Part shown: piece by piece, positions 35,930 to 47,764 of the stretch
Layout: each line of letters starts with the position of its first letter
Position numbering within the stretch: the first letter of the stretch is position 1
NCBI GenBank assembly: GCA_000729835.1
Contig: JFHB01000053.1
Coordinates: forward strand, 101,626 to 165,625
DNA: 64,000 nucleotides
Direction: 5' to 3'
Source: Atkinsonella hypoxylon
Lineage: Eukaryota > Ascomycota > Sordariomycetes > Hypocreales > Clavicipitaceae
Position numbers and translations under genes: made by a program
The notes under the pieces: generated by a model
The model's database searches: none
Seen by the model: only the letters and a program-made list of their open reading frames with translations
Told to the model about the DNA's origin: nothing

Positions 35930-37855
35930 CTATTCTCGTCTTCTGCAAGGCGCCGACTCAACTGGAATTTCCTCGACTACAGCATCGGTTCTTGTGACCG
36001 AGCTTTGGCGCGGCCAACCAATTGGCATATTGGAAATCCTTGTCTGGGTCCCAAGTCTTTCATTATGAACATATATGATCTTCACAGCTGCAGTTTTGAC
36101 TGCCTGGTTCTTCTCCACTACACTCGATGCTGAGCTATGCCTGCTGTTGATGAAAACACTCCCAACAGCTTTGTCGTCAATGGATGGGCCTTCGAGTTGT
36201 TTCAGCCTGCTGTTGGCAGAAGCAAGGATCGCTGCATATACAGACCGTTGGAATCCTTTAAACTGCTGAATGGCAGATTCTTCTGATCGTTCATCAACGA
36301 ACATCCACCCTATGCCCGTCACCATAGCTATGAGACATGTAGCGGTCAAAATCGCTGCTCCAGCTCGATCACCTGCGGTGAGAGTCTTGTAGCTGGGTGG
36401 CTTCGGCTTATTCCTCCCAATATCGTTACCACCTGACCCTGGATTACCCTTGCTGGTGCCCCCAGTCTCAAAAGTTACCGGAGAGGGTCGATCTTTGATT
36501 ATGCACGCGAGAGTCACCTGAATTGTAGCCATCTGTTGACCAGCGCCAGTCGAACCATCATATTTGTCCTGATTCCACTTTAAGCCGCACATGCGTTTGT
36601 TCCTTCCACCAGCACACTGCTTAGCAGCCGCTACAGCCGACGCTCGAAGGTAAGGCATTACAAAGCCATACGTATGCGGCGCCCACTTCGTAATTGCGGC
36701 GAACCATCGACTCATAAATGCCTTGAAGGACTGTTGGTCGAGATTACAGAGATCCACAGGTTCACAAGCAACCTCGGTCATGATGTTTTTCTGCGGGCCA
36801 GTGAAAAACACTTTGCTTGCATTGAGTAAATTGTCCAGCCTCTCTTTCCAGACCAAATTACCAGTATAGTTATACATAGCTGCGGCACCAAGAATGAAGC
36901 CGCCAGCATTGTACGAAAACTGATAAGGAACGTGTTCCGTGCAGTTAGCATCAATATGCCCGCCATCAATGACACGCCAATACTGGTCGATGTAGCCGAC
37001 ATCAACCATCCACTCCCAAGCTTTGTCCGCCCATTCTGCATATGAGTTATTACCGGTGTACAGTGCTAATCGTGCGCCAAGGGCGAAGAAACAAGCTTGC
37101 GAAATGGAATTTTTGTAGTCGTATCCTTGGTTCCACTTGAAGATCTGCCACCTTAGGCCACCATTGCAATGTTGCGTATCCCATCGAGCCGCTTGTGTAT
37201 TGAAAACTGCCTGAGCTAGAGCCAACCATTGTGGTTTGTGTTCCGGCGGGTCGGGGAATTTGTATTCGGCGGCAGTCATGACTGCGAGACCCCAGAAGCC
37301 TTGATCATCGTTGCCTTCTGTCAAAGTCTGATTATGAGGCATGTAGTCATTGTTGTCGCCAACTTGGAACAGGAGACCCTGTTCCACAACTTTGTTGTAT
37401 TGCTCATCGCCCGTGTAGTACCAGTAATCTATCAGTGATCCTAAAAAGGCGCCAGCTTCCCACCCTGGGACAGTTGGTTAGACGAGGTAAGTAACTCGGC
37501 ACCAGATATCCCACGGCGGAAGTGAATCATTGACTTGGACGTACAATAGTATGGAGACGGCAGAAGACCTGGCGTGCCGCCTGGTTTGTCACCATGGTAA
37601 AAAGTCATCAGGTCCGCGGTCATTTGCTTGGCAATTGATACGACGGAGGCTGCCAAGGTTGAGATCAGCAATCAGACAGCTTTTCAGAGTAAGAGGACAG
37701 GGTTAACAACAGCAAGAAACTCAAATTGCTAGCCAGGCAAACATACACGCTGAATTGGGATCCAAGTCATACGCCGCAGCCTTAGGGTTAGTCAGAGCGA
37801 GCATTATTGTCAATAACAGCTTGCCAAAGCCCATGCCATGTCGTAAGTGCGCCAT
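35930..37855 (-). CDS. GH76 (Dfg5/Dcw1-like) protein with C-terminal membrane anchor
   Basis: Three exons: 37855-37747, 37649-37545 and 37464-35930; 1749 nt, 582 aa. A signal peptide (GKLLLTIMLALTNPKAAA) leads into the (alpha/alpha)6 GH76 domain at about 36-420. Diagnostic blocks are YYWWEAGAFLGSLIDYW, the catalytic NDDQGFWGL (Asp124/125), CNGGLRWQIF, NSISQACFFALGARLA and YNAGGFILGAAAMYNYTG. Dfg5/Dcw1 are thought to transfer GPI-proteins to wall glucan by cutting the GPI mannose core. The canonical proteins are themselves GPI-anchored; here the domain is followed by a Gly/Pro linker, one membrane helix (about 440-463) and a tail of about 119 residues predicted to be cytosolic. Activity on mannan or GPI cores is inferred from family. 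Confidence 0.93.
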
Positions 37856-40011
37856 TGTCGTTTGGCTCGGATCGTCGCAGCCACCTAGTAGCCATACAAA
37901 CGAGCCATAAGCGTTTGATCACGAATCCGCGCCAAGATATAAATCGACTTCGCAGCCGTATAGAAAAGAATGACGGTTCAGATGTTTCGGGAGAAGAAAC
38001 AGAATTTCGGCGAAAGCACCAAGGACGCTCTTCAAGACTCGGACGTCCAGTATGGTAATTCAAATAGTAGTTCGCTTTTAATGCAGGAAGGGGTATACGA
38101 GATGTTGGCAGACTAGAGTTGGAACGTATCAAGGCGATCGAGGGTTGGGCAGAGCAAATCCTGGACTTCGGTCTAGTTGCTGGCACCTGAGACACATTGG
38201 AGGAATCATGATCCTATTGGAGACAGTCGTCGAGGCGGGAATTACTCGTTTAACAATGTCGCCTCGACTCGAGCGTCGAGACGAAGCAGGTGGGGTCAGC
38301 GGTGATTTTTCATGACATGACGAGGAAAGCGAGACCCAGCATGTATGCGTGGAATAGGGGCCCGAGCCAGCAATGATGTAATTGAATCCTCATTGCAGAT
38401 GTAGCCTTGTACGGGGCCTTTGCCCGTAAGAATAGTTGCGTCGTCACTCTTTCTTAAAGCTTTAATAGGAAGCACGAGAGGACCTAGATAAAGATGGACC
38501 AGACCAGACAGTTGGTTCTCCAGCAACGAGAGCCGGCGGAGGCTGAGGGAGCGAGCCCCAGAGCAGCCCAGCCACCATTAAGGCACTAGGCTGCTCGCAA
38601 CTCCACTCGCAGACCACTAATCGTTGTTGCCCGGCGCGATAGTCTACACCAGACCCATTATACACCCACTGTACTCCGTAGACTCAGTGCTGTCAAACTG
38701 CCTGGAAACTCGAGCTGTAGCGCTGTAGCAGGGGCGCGCGTCGCTAGGGCTCCGCTAGGGCTCCGCTAGGGGCCTACGAATCGTCCTTTGTACACTGGAT
38801 TGGATCCTTTTGTCAGCTTCCTACATTGCTGCTACATTTCGTGTTGTCATCAATTGACCCCTTTGGAGCACTTTACGTGAGAGATTGAAACTATTCCGCT
38901 TCAGCCTTAGCCTCTGCTCTATGTTTCAAAGAATGTTTTAGTTGTTGGTGCCTCACATGTTGAGGTGAGAGCTTCGGGAAAGTACAAGGTTAAATAGTGA
39001 GTTCAACACTCCGTATTCCGTACTATTCTTTATCGTCTTGTATCGACAGTACTTTTTGTGGCCCTGAACCTGTCATCTGAGAGTAAGAACTTGATTTTCT
39101 CCCTATATAAGCCTAGCCTACTATACTCAACATCTTTTTCGAATTACCATTGAATTTGAAAAAAAAAAAAAAAAAAACTTGACGTTCACTACAATACGAT
39201 AAGGTACATGATGTTCTGGCCCCACCTACGTCAGGCGCTGGATGTAAGTGGCTGGTGCCGCTATGCACGTGATAGACTATCGTTTGAACAGTGCAGGAAA
39301 GCTGGCTGATAAAATCTGCTGACAGCGACTTGATATGAGCACGACGCTATCCTGGATGAAATGGAAGAAAAAGAAAGAAAAAAAAAACTCCCTTTGTTCG
39401 GTGTTCAAAAATACTCGGCGACAAAGAAACGCGAAAGAGCGAGCGCATTATCTTACTCATGGTCGTGGCACCATTCGCACTTGAAGCAAGCTCAGACAGT
39501 GACGTGTGTCAGCATGACGAGTCGGACAAGTCACCCAAGGGTCACCCATGGCCTGGACGAGGAGAGGGAATACTCATGGGTGACCCCCCAATGAGTGGAT
39601 CCCGCGGCCTCCGTGCCAGTCAACTGCCTTCAATGTTCCCACCATGCACTATTTATGCACTAACATGCGGGCGCTTCGCCTCGCCAACCAGACCAGACCA
39701 GACCCTTGACGCATGGGGACTCATGGGGGTTCCGAGGCAGTTCTGGACGTGGAAGGGGGCTGGTGCTGCCTGTGCCTCCACCAGGCAACGCAAGCTGTCA
39801 ACTCTGACGTTCCTTTCCATCCGTTCCGTCCAACATCGACTATCCATCACTTTTCAATCTTCTCCCCATCGACCAAACCTCAGCGTCATCACCTCATCAT
39901 AGCAGCGCTATTCCACTCACCGACGACCATTTTTCCGATCGAGCGAACGTCCTCAAACCCATCTCATCAATTGTTCTTGGTTCCGATCGGTCGCCGATCT
40001 CTACTCCCAAC
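37856..40011. other. Divergent promoter region
   Basis: About 2.2 kb upstream of both flanking genes. It holds a TACTCCGTA word (38672-38680), a short GCTCCGCTAGGG duplication near 38748-38770 and an A-run at about 39159-39177. Open frames at 39361-39902 and 39653-39850 overlap and have no domain. No gene is seen. Confidence 0.5.
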
Positions 40012-40816
40012 ATGTCCCACCAAGGCCCCTATGACCCCCATCCCGCAGATGCCGGGCAACATGCTGCGCAACCTGGTGCTGATCGAGTCAAGAAGATTCA
40101 GGAGGTTCGTCAACTCTTTCGACCTTGCGGCAATCATGAGCGAGTATCGCCGCTGTATGCATGGTTTTGAATTCTTTCTGATCGATATGAGGCTTGCAAA
40201 TACGAGGCCGTTGCCATTCCTGTCCTGGCGTCATCGCAGTATCCTCTTTGCTGCGATTGGAGTACTACCTCGAGCATTGATCATTGTCGCGTTGACCAGC
40301 AAGTGCTGTTTTTGACCTATCCCGCTCGTGAGCAAGAACATGCTTTTCATGAAACTCCACATCACAACGCCTCAAGACACAAGACAGGCCAAGGGCCGTA
40401 CTGCAATCCCTCAATATGCATGAAGCCACAAAACACTTCGAACAGGGACCATTTCGCATGTGCCTGAACACTGCTAACATCTTATGCGCTTTTCAGGATA
40501 TCAATGATACCGTAGGAATCCTGCGAGACAACATCAACAAAGCTAATGATCGTGGTCAACGCTTGGATGCCCTTCAGGATAAGACGGACAATCTGGCCGT
40601 CTCCGCCCAGGGCTTTCGCCGCGGCGCCAACAGAGTCCGAAAGCAGATGTGGTGGAAAGACATGAAGATGCGAATGTGCATCATCGCTGGAATCATCATC
40701 CTCCTGCTCATCATTATCATCCCATCTGGTGTGTTTACCTGACGTTTACCGCATTATCGTTAGCGTGTGAAGCAAAATACTAATCATTCCACACAGTCGT
40801 TGCTACTCGTTCGTAG
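40012..40816 (+). CDS. snc1: Synaptobrevin / v-SNARE Snc1
   Basis: R-SNARE of secretory and endocytic vesicles that pairs with plasma-membrane Sso/Sec9 t-SNAREs for exocytosis, for example at hyphal tips. Three exons: 40012-40104, 40497-40728 and 40797-40816; 345 nt, 114 aa. A short variable N-terminus leads to the SNARE motif DINDTVGILRDNINKANDRG, with the zero-layer Arg at about residue 50, then DKTDNLAVSAQGFRRGANR and KQMWWKDMKMRM before the C-terminal anchor (IIAGIIILLLIIIIPS). The last exon codes only for VVATRS. The first intron is long for a fungus (392 nt) but has a GCTAACAT branch near its end; an additional exon within it cannot be fully excluded. Confidence 0.95.
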
Positions 40817-42738
40817 AGTTGCGTGCGTTTCAGCAAAATATCAATCCAGGACGATTACGACGATCTAACGTGACGACATAGAGCGCTGCCAAAGCCGCAG
40901 TCAAAGATCGTTTCCGGCGTCCTAGATAATGACTTCGCTATTACGAGTATGTGTCTTCTGTGCGGTTGAGTTGGCTCACCATAAGAACGGTACTGGGAGC
41001 TTTTTGTTTATGTTTGTTATTTGCTCGGATGGGACTAGGATTCGTCAACCTGCACACGGCCAGGTGAATCACTACGCCCTGTACAGGGAGTGTAACTCCG
41101 TATGATCTGCCGCGCTACAAGCAGACCAAGCAAATGGGACTTGTGTATGATCGAGTGTTAGGCGTTTATATAATCATGACAACGATTCAATCAGTTGATG
41201 CTTCTGAGGCTCGGGTATTGGGCAGCGCTGAGGCGGAGGTGCGTAATCCAAAACTGCAGTGACAGGCTACCCGCGCGGCCGAAAGCTGGAAAGGAAGGGG
41301 TAGCGGCCAGTCGAGTGTCGGGTCGCTTTGAAGATCGACAACATTACGTTCAAACGTGCTATTAAAATCAGTCTCTTGCGACAAGTTGGAGCAACATCAT
41401 GCTGACAAGTGCTGTCGGAAGCAAGGTGCCGAATATAGGGTTGTGGGAAGAAATGGATGAATGGAAGTGAAAGATACTTAAATGTTGTAGTCCAGTACTG
41501 AAGGACAGACAGTCCTAGAACCACGATGCTACGTAGAGGCTCACTCATATCCTTTCCGGGAGAATAACGATCCGACAGGCCACCCACTTTGTACAACCAC
41601 CTGAAAGCCTTGACTAGCTATAGTTCGACGTGTATCAGAACGCTTTATTCATACGCGATGCGGGAGCCTATAGAAACGGCCACCGCTCGGTAGCACAGCC
41701 AAGTGTATTTCCTCCACAAGTGCGTACCTGCATCGAGTAAATGAGGGTCCAACTAGTCCTTTTACATTGATACAGTCGTCATTTTTCAACATCTCGGAGC
41801 TCTCTTCGTCCTAGCCTTGAAGGCTCATGGCATATAAGTACTTAGGATAACGAACAAGTCTCAGTACATAGATATTGTTAAGAGTATGAATTATGCCTCA
41901 TCGCATCCCAAGATGACAGAGTGGTTCACAGCACCAAACTCGACGTGGAAATGCTAAAAATAACCCCTATCCACAAACTTGCCAGGGAATGACCTACTAC
42001 CTATTCCGTAGGTAGGTAGCTATCCTGTCGTCGAGGCACTCCATCTATTAAAGATTGTACTTTGGAAGTACAGATACATACCTCTTGCCCAGCTCGTCAT
42101 GGCTTACGGTATGCAAGCTGGGTATGGGACTACGGAGATAATGCCAGGGTTATCCAGGACTTAATTGAAAGTTCCGATTTAGTTGAGCGCGCAGGACGTT
42201 ATATAAAATTGATGCATTTTTGCACGGAATTACCTATGACCTGGGACCCACTGTATATAGAATTTCTATTTTACTGTTCCGTACGGAGTAGCTAGGCGAG
42301 TTTTGGCGAGTTTTGGCGTAAAAGTGGGGTTTGACGGATTTGACAGGCACTGTAGTCTAAAACCGGAAGGTGGCGGGGGGGGGGGGGCCCTACTGCGACA
42401 ATGGCAATCATCTTACTGCGCGGATGGCAGAACTCACTCACTCTCTTGCTTAGGCGCCAGTCAATTGTCAAGCGCCCGACCATATCTCCTGCGTTCCTCC
42501 TCTGGCCAGCACTTCAGTTCACAGTCCATCTCCTACTTTATTTTCTGCACACATATGGGTTCTGCCCAATAGATGCCTACGACCCCCTACCTACAATTCT
42601 TCTCTCGACCCCTCCGACATCTTATTTGCGCCGTTCCGAAACATCCGTAGCTCTCTCTGGCGAGCTCTTCGTTTGAAGCGTACCTGGTCAACTACGACGT
42701 CGACGCTCCCTTCACCATAGCGAGCTCGCTCTCCAGCT
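40817..42738. other. Intergenic region upstream of phosphofructokinase
   Basis: About 1.9 kb with the pfk promoter, a TACGGAGTA word (42282-42290), a CTACCTA/TAGGTAG hairpin near 41997-42018 and a G-run near 42378. A minus frame at 41187-41596 shows no domain. No gene is seen. Confidence 0.5.
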
Positions 42739-45152
42739 ATGGCCCCCAAGAAGAAAGTTGCTGTCATGACCTCCGGGGGTGACTCCCCGGGCATGAATGG
42801 CGTTGTTCGCGCTGTTGTGCGAATGGCGATCCACATGGGCTGCGATGCATTCGCCGTCTACGAGGGATACGAAGGCTTGGTGCGCGGTGGCAATTTTATC
42901 AAGAAGATGGATTGGCATGATGTTCGAGGCTGGTTATCTGAAGGTGGCACTTTGATCGGTACAGCCCGGTGCATGGCTTTTTACGAACGACCTGGGCGAT
43001 TGACGGCCGCGAAAAACATGGTACTGAACGGAATTGATGCCTTGATTATCTGTGGAGGAGATGGCTCTCTTACTGGTGCTGACAAGTTCCGTGCTGAATG
43101 GCCATCTCTGCTGGAGGAGCTTGTCGCCAATGGTGAGCTGTCCAAGGACCTCATTGCTCCTTACAAGCACCTCAACATCGTCGGTATCGTTGGCTCCATC
43201 GACAACGATCTTTCCGGCACCGATGCTACGATTGGTTGCTACTCCGCTCTTTCTCGAATTTGCGAAATGGTCGACTACATCGAGGCGACCGCCTCGTCCC
43301 ATTCGCGCGCTTTTGTGATTGAAGTCATGGGGCGACACTGTGGGTGGCTGGCGCTCCTGGCCGGCGTGGCCACTGGCGCAGACTTTGTATTCATTCCAGA
43401 ACGTCCTCAAGAGCACGATTGGAGAGAAGACATGTCTGTGGTCGTCAACAGACATCGGCAAATAGGCAAACGAAAGACAATCGTCATTGTCGCGGAGGGT
43501 GCACGCGACAAAGATGGCAACAAGATCAGCCCTGAAGAGATCAGACATCTCCTCTCTGATAAGACCGAAGGCGGCCTCGGCCTGGACACGCGCATCACGA
43601 CCTTGGGGCATGTCCAGCGAGGAGGAACAGCAGTGGCATACGACCGAGTGTTGTCTACTCTGCAAGGCGTGGAAGCAGTCAAGGCAGTCCTTGAGGCCAC
43701 CCCCGACACAGAAACTTGCTTCATCGCCATCAACGAGAACAAAATCGTGCGGAAGCCCCTCATGAAGGCGGTGCAGGAGACGAAAGAAGTGGCCAAGGCA
43801 GTCGAAAGCAAAGATTTTGACAAAGCCATGTCGCTGCGAGATTCTGAATTCGCTGATCAGTACAACTCTTACATCACGACGACCAATGTGTTGGTGGAAG
43901 ACCACAAGCTACCAGAAAAGAGCGTTAGTAGATGCCATGACTCTTCCGTAGGCTGCTTCCGGCCGCTAATTGATGCATATAGCGCATGAAGATTGGGTTT
44001 ATCAACGTTGGTGCCCCAGCTGGCGGTATGAACGCAGCTGTCCGCGCAGCGGTTGCCTATTGCATCAGCAGAGGGCACGAACCCATTGCCATTCATAATG
44101 GGTTTGCAGGCTTCGCTCGCCATCATGATGACAAGCCTCTCGGTTCCGTGCGACCATTCGACTGGTTGGAGGTGGACGGTTGGGCCAGCAAGGGTGGCTC
44201 TGAAATCGGAACAAACCGTGAGCTGCCGGAAGAGTCTGGCATGGAGCTTATTGCCAATCTGATCGAGCAAGACGAGTTTGATGCACTGTTCATTGTCGGT
44301 GGGTTCGAGGCCTTCCACTCTGTGTCGCAGCTGCGAAAGGCCAGAGATCAGTATCCCTCACTCTGCATTCCCATCTGCCTCCTGCCGGCCACCATCTCCA
44401 ACAACGTTCCTGGCACAGAGTACTCGCTGGGTTCCGATACTTGTCTCAACGAGCTTGTCAACTATTGTGACAAGATTAAACAGTCTGCGTCTGCGACTCG
44501 CCGCCGTGTGTTTGTTATTGAGACGCAAGGTGGCCGTTGTGGGTACGTCGCTACTCTCAGTGGCTTGAGCGTTGGCGCTTCAGCCGTGTATATCCCGGAA
44601 GAAGGCATCAGTCTAGCAATGCTCAACGCGGATGTAAATCATTTGAAAGACGTCTTCAAACGGGATAGGGGCCAGTCGCGTGCTGGTCGTCTTATTCTCG
44701 TCAACGAGAAGGCCAGCAAAGTGTACGATGCGAAGCTCATCGCCAGCATTATTCGGGACGAGGCCCACGATCGCTTTGAGAGCCGAGAGAGCATTCCGGG
44801 TCACGTTCAGCAGGGTGGCGTTCCGTCGCCCATGGACAGATGCCGAGCCGTCAGATTGGCCATCAAATGTATGCAGCATCTGGAACAGTTTGGCCGAAAT
44901 GCTCATAACCGTGTAAAGAAGGATCCCAACAGCACGAGCGTGATCGGCATCCAGGGTTCTGAAGTGGTCTTTACCCCGATGAAGATCCTCGAGGAGGAAG
45001 CCACCGACTGGCCGAACAGGCGGCCCAAGGTGGCTCACTGGCTTGCCCTGCGCAACGTGGTGGATATTCTGGGAGGCCGACCTGACTATCCGCGGCCGGA
45101 AAAGAGTTTGACGGGCCTGATTGCCAAGGACGTCAAGAGGGGTCTTACTTAG
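42739..45152 (+). CDS. pfkA: 6-phosphofructokinase
   Basis: Glycolytic enzyme phosphorylating fructose 6-phosphate with ATP; fungal forms are tandem-duplicated, with a catalytic N-half and an effector-binding C-half. Two exons, 42739-43923 and 43983-45152, joined in phase 0: 2355 nt, 784 aa, the usual length of the Aspergillus-type enzyme. N-half: VAVMTSGGDSPGMN (ATP site), ICGGDGSLTGAD, GSIDNDLSGTDATIG (catalytic Asp), EVMGRHCGWLA, GHVQRGG. C-half: INVGAPAGGMNAAVRA, IVGGFEAF, TISNNVPGTEYSLGSD, GHVQQGGVPSPMDR. The intron donor is GTTAGT, and the reading frame happens to stay open through most of the intron. Probably regulated allosterically by fructose 2,6-bisphosphate and citrate, as in relatives. 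Confidence 0.97.
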
Positions 45153-45765
45153 TGTCGCGGAGCAATGACATGACTGAAATGACAGACGAATTTGGTTAGT
45201 ATGCAGAGTTTTTGTAGTATGATTGCCCTATGCGGAAAGTAGCTTGATAGAAAGCACTCGTTCTATGCATTCGAATTGTACAACGCTCGCCTTTCTTTGA
45301 CTAGTAGTTGATGAAAATTCATTCGCTGTTGAGTTCTAGGGTACTAAGCATGTCTTGGTTGTAGATGCCCCCTTGTTTAGTCAGCAAGCTGCTAGCTAGG
45401 ACGGGTTAGCTAGCTACGTAATAGGACCGGCCAGCGACGACTTGAAGAGCTTTGTAATGATAACCACTTTACAAGAGCTTGTAACAGAGATTATCAAGTA
45501 AAGAGTTTCATGTTATAGCGCTCCTGTAAGGTGGTCCACATACTGACCCAATTCATCATCTCGGTTGCAAGGGCCTTTCCAGTGGTCAGAGTTGTCGAGC
45601 TTTTGCCGAGAATGGATTTGGCACGCACTGAAACAGATGACCATCAAAGAGACAAGTCTGTGATTTTTTCTTGAACTTGTCAGGGCTCAATCTCGCACTT
45701 GCAGCCGATCACACGGTCCTCGGTGATTTATCTGGTTGGTCCTCGTAATACTCCACTTTTGACAT
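45153..45765. other. Convergent 3' region
   Basis: About 600 bp downstream of pfkA. Near 45393-45417 it holds a run of GCTAGCTA-type palindromes. No gene is seen. Confidence 0.45.
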
Positions 45766-46038
45766 CTATTCACTTTTTCTCTTATAAGCGAGAGTCGTAC
45801 CGTCCGATACGCTCTTTGTAACTCGAATGTTATTCTCTGGCACATGCATTTTGATGTAGGATGGTATATAAGAAGTATCTTTATCAACTCTGTGCTTAAT
45901 TGAACCAGTATGACCTGTCGGTACCAAAAGTGTAGTGTTATCAGCACTAAAGAGATACATCACCCAAGACCGAGCGGCAACAGGTGCGTCATTCCACCAT
46001 GATCCATGATCACTTCTTCTCTTTAGGCTTCTTCTCAT
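45766..46038 (-). other. Possible exon or short gene overlapping the lineage-specific gene
   Basis: A 90-codon minus-strand frame that overlaps the Lys-rich end of the next gene in another frame. The part beginning SWVMYLFSADNTTLLVP and ending TLAYKRKSE has balanced, protein-like composition. It could be an alternative 3' exon, a separate small gene or a decayed relic. I recognise no family. Confidence 0.25.
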
Positions 46039-46461
46039 CAGACTTCGTCCCTTTATTCTTCTTCCTGTTTATCTTTGCCTGTTCGGCGGCAGAGCTAAGT
46101 AGTGGCATATTTGGATTATTAGCGATCCTTTGAGATGGTAGCTGATAACCATTGATGTGAGTGCCGTCTAGTCCCCTGGCTGCCCATGCCGCTCTCCCGG
46201 AACTGTCGGCGAGTCGCTCGGCCTCCTCCCGTGAATCGAGGGCCTCATTCCTAATAAGAATGTCAATCCATATCCAACGCACAGTAATGAATCTTGTAGG
46301 TCATACCATTCATCGTGTCGGAAAATGGCCGGCAAGTCAGCTCTGCTTGTAGCTAGGACGTAGTATACACTTCCGTCGTCGTACTCGTGAGACGAGTAAT
46401 TCCCCCTAATCATGACCTCATTTATCTCCCACAGTTGCTTTTTCTCGATCTCCTCGCTCAT
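46010..46461 (-). CDS. Small hypothetical protein, probably lineage-specific
   Basis: Two exons: 46461-46307 and 46250-46010; 396 nt, 131 aa. Donor GTATGA and acceptor ATTAG restore frame across an intron of 56 nt. No known domain is recognised. The N-terminal half (LWEINEVMIRGNYSSHEYDDG, then VYYVLATSRADLPAIFRHDEW) looks like a compact mixed alpha/beta fold. The middle is acidic and Ala-rich (REEAERLADSSGRAAWAARG). The last 30 residues are very Lys-rich (KINRKKNKGTKSDEKKPKEKK region) and could act as a nuclear signal or disordered tail. It lies beside two foldback elements in the AT-rich part of the window. Reality of the gene is supported by the splice structure but not by a family match. 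Confidence 0.6.
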
Positions 46462-46760
46462 TTTTATTGGATTTTTCTCTAGAAGAGAAAATGTAAGCGC
46501 TTCAAAATTGCGTGTGAATTTCTGTGAATTTCTTCAAATTCTGAGTAAAGTACTTGTGCTGAGAGCACAAGGCGGGATGTTCGGGTGGTGACATTGACCA
46601 GCTTAGTATCAATCGTACTTGGTTAATCATCTGACATACAGAGCTATAAATATAATACACTAACTTTAACGTGTCTTAGCCTCTTACACTGTGTGCACAG
46701 TTCAACCCTTGAATGATTTTACAAACCTACTTGCAGGGGTGGTTTGACTATTAGATAGGG
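46462..46760. other. Upstream region of the small hypothetical gene
   Basis: About 300 bp, A/T-rich, containing its promoter. A near-direct repeat GTGAATTTCTGTGAATTTCTTC lies near 46510-46532. Nothing else is evident. Confidence 0.45.
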
Positions 46761-47011
46761 GCACGTAAATAATGCACCGGAGCTTTCAAATAACGCACTA
46801 GACCTAATCAAACCCGGAAGGGTCCCTGCAAACCAATTTTTAATGTAGAAGTACCTCCGATGTTTCTTTCCAAGCTATACATCTGCTGATATAGAGGGCA
46901 TTATAGCACGAAGAGAAACATCGAAGGTACTTTTATGTAGGGAACCCACTTAAAGTGACTAACCTAGATTCGGTTAGATCAAGTGCGTTATTTGAAAGCT
47001 CATTTACGTGC
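46761..47011. mobile_element. MITE-like foldback element B
   Basis: A 251-bp near-complete inverted repeat. Both ends read GCACGTAAAT; the left arm then has a 10-bp insertion before AGCTTTCAAATAACGCACT, which is shared exactly by the right arm. Inner parts also pair: AAGTACCTCCGATGTTTCT on the left against AAGTACCTTCGATGTTTCT on the right, with the loop near 46886. Differences are mostly transitions. No open frame; non-autonomous. No clear target-site duplication is visible. Confidence 0.85.
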
Positions 47012-47015
47012 TCAT

Positions 47016-47422
47016 TACGGAGAGTTAAGTCAAAAGTCCTGCCAGTGGGGAGGCCTGCCTAAAGCGGTCTAGTGCAGCAGAAAATATCTAAAATAAACTA
47101 CAATAACGCAGCGAAAAATATAAAAAGCACTAATATAAATTATATATAAAAGTTAAACCTTTATTTAATAGCTCTAATAAATATTTAATTTATTAAATTA
47201 ATACTAAGCTTAGTAGTAATAATTAGTGTATCTTATCTATATAGCTAGCCTATTAAGGGATAGCTGTTAAGGCTATTATAATCTAATAGGTTAGGAGGGA
47301 GAAGAGGGGTAAGCCTATTATATATTTATTATGGGGCTTATAGCTTAATCAGCCAATTAGGTCTTCTGCCGCCTTAACAGGGGTCCATGCAACCGGCAGG
47401 ACTTTTGACTTGACTCTCCGTA
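47016..47422. mobile_element. MITE-like element C, AT-rich interior
   Basis: 407 bp bounded by inverted repeats of about 30 bp that differ at two or so positions: the left starts TACGGAGAGTTAAGTCAAAA and the right, reversed, TACGGAGAGTCAAGTCAAAA, both continuing GTCCTGCC. Ends in TA on both sides fit insertion at TA, as for Tc1/mariner-type elements. The interior (47080-47340) is extremely A/T-rich with many TTAAT and TATA runs, as expected for RIP-mutated repeat DNA. No coding capacity. It begins 4 bp after element B. Confidence 0.8.
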
Positions 47423-47764
47423 GTCCACGCGAATTGCAGCTGTTAGCGACTATCTAAAAGTGGGTCTTGTTCTTTTTTTGTAAAATCATTCAGGAGTTGT
47501 TATTATCCCAACTAAGACCAATCATACCGGCCGGCCTTATGGGTACTTTCATTTATCGGAAGCTGAGAGGTTACGTGACCTAGTTTGCCTGCCAGAGACG
47601 CGGACTTCAGTGTGGCTCGTGTTTGTGGCTGTGTCTGTGGCTTTTTCTACTCCTTATAACTAGTCCCAACCTCATACTCATAGCCTTCATGATTGACTTG
47701 TCTGTCACCTACACTATAAATGGGCAAGACAACATAATTTGAGATCGGGTCACCGGCGCTGATC

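Noticed and set aside
42934..43905. 323-codon open frame antisense to phosphofructokinase
   Set aside because: Wholly opposite a conserved enzyme exon; no domain. Typical shadow of G/C-biased third positions.
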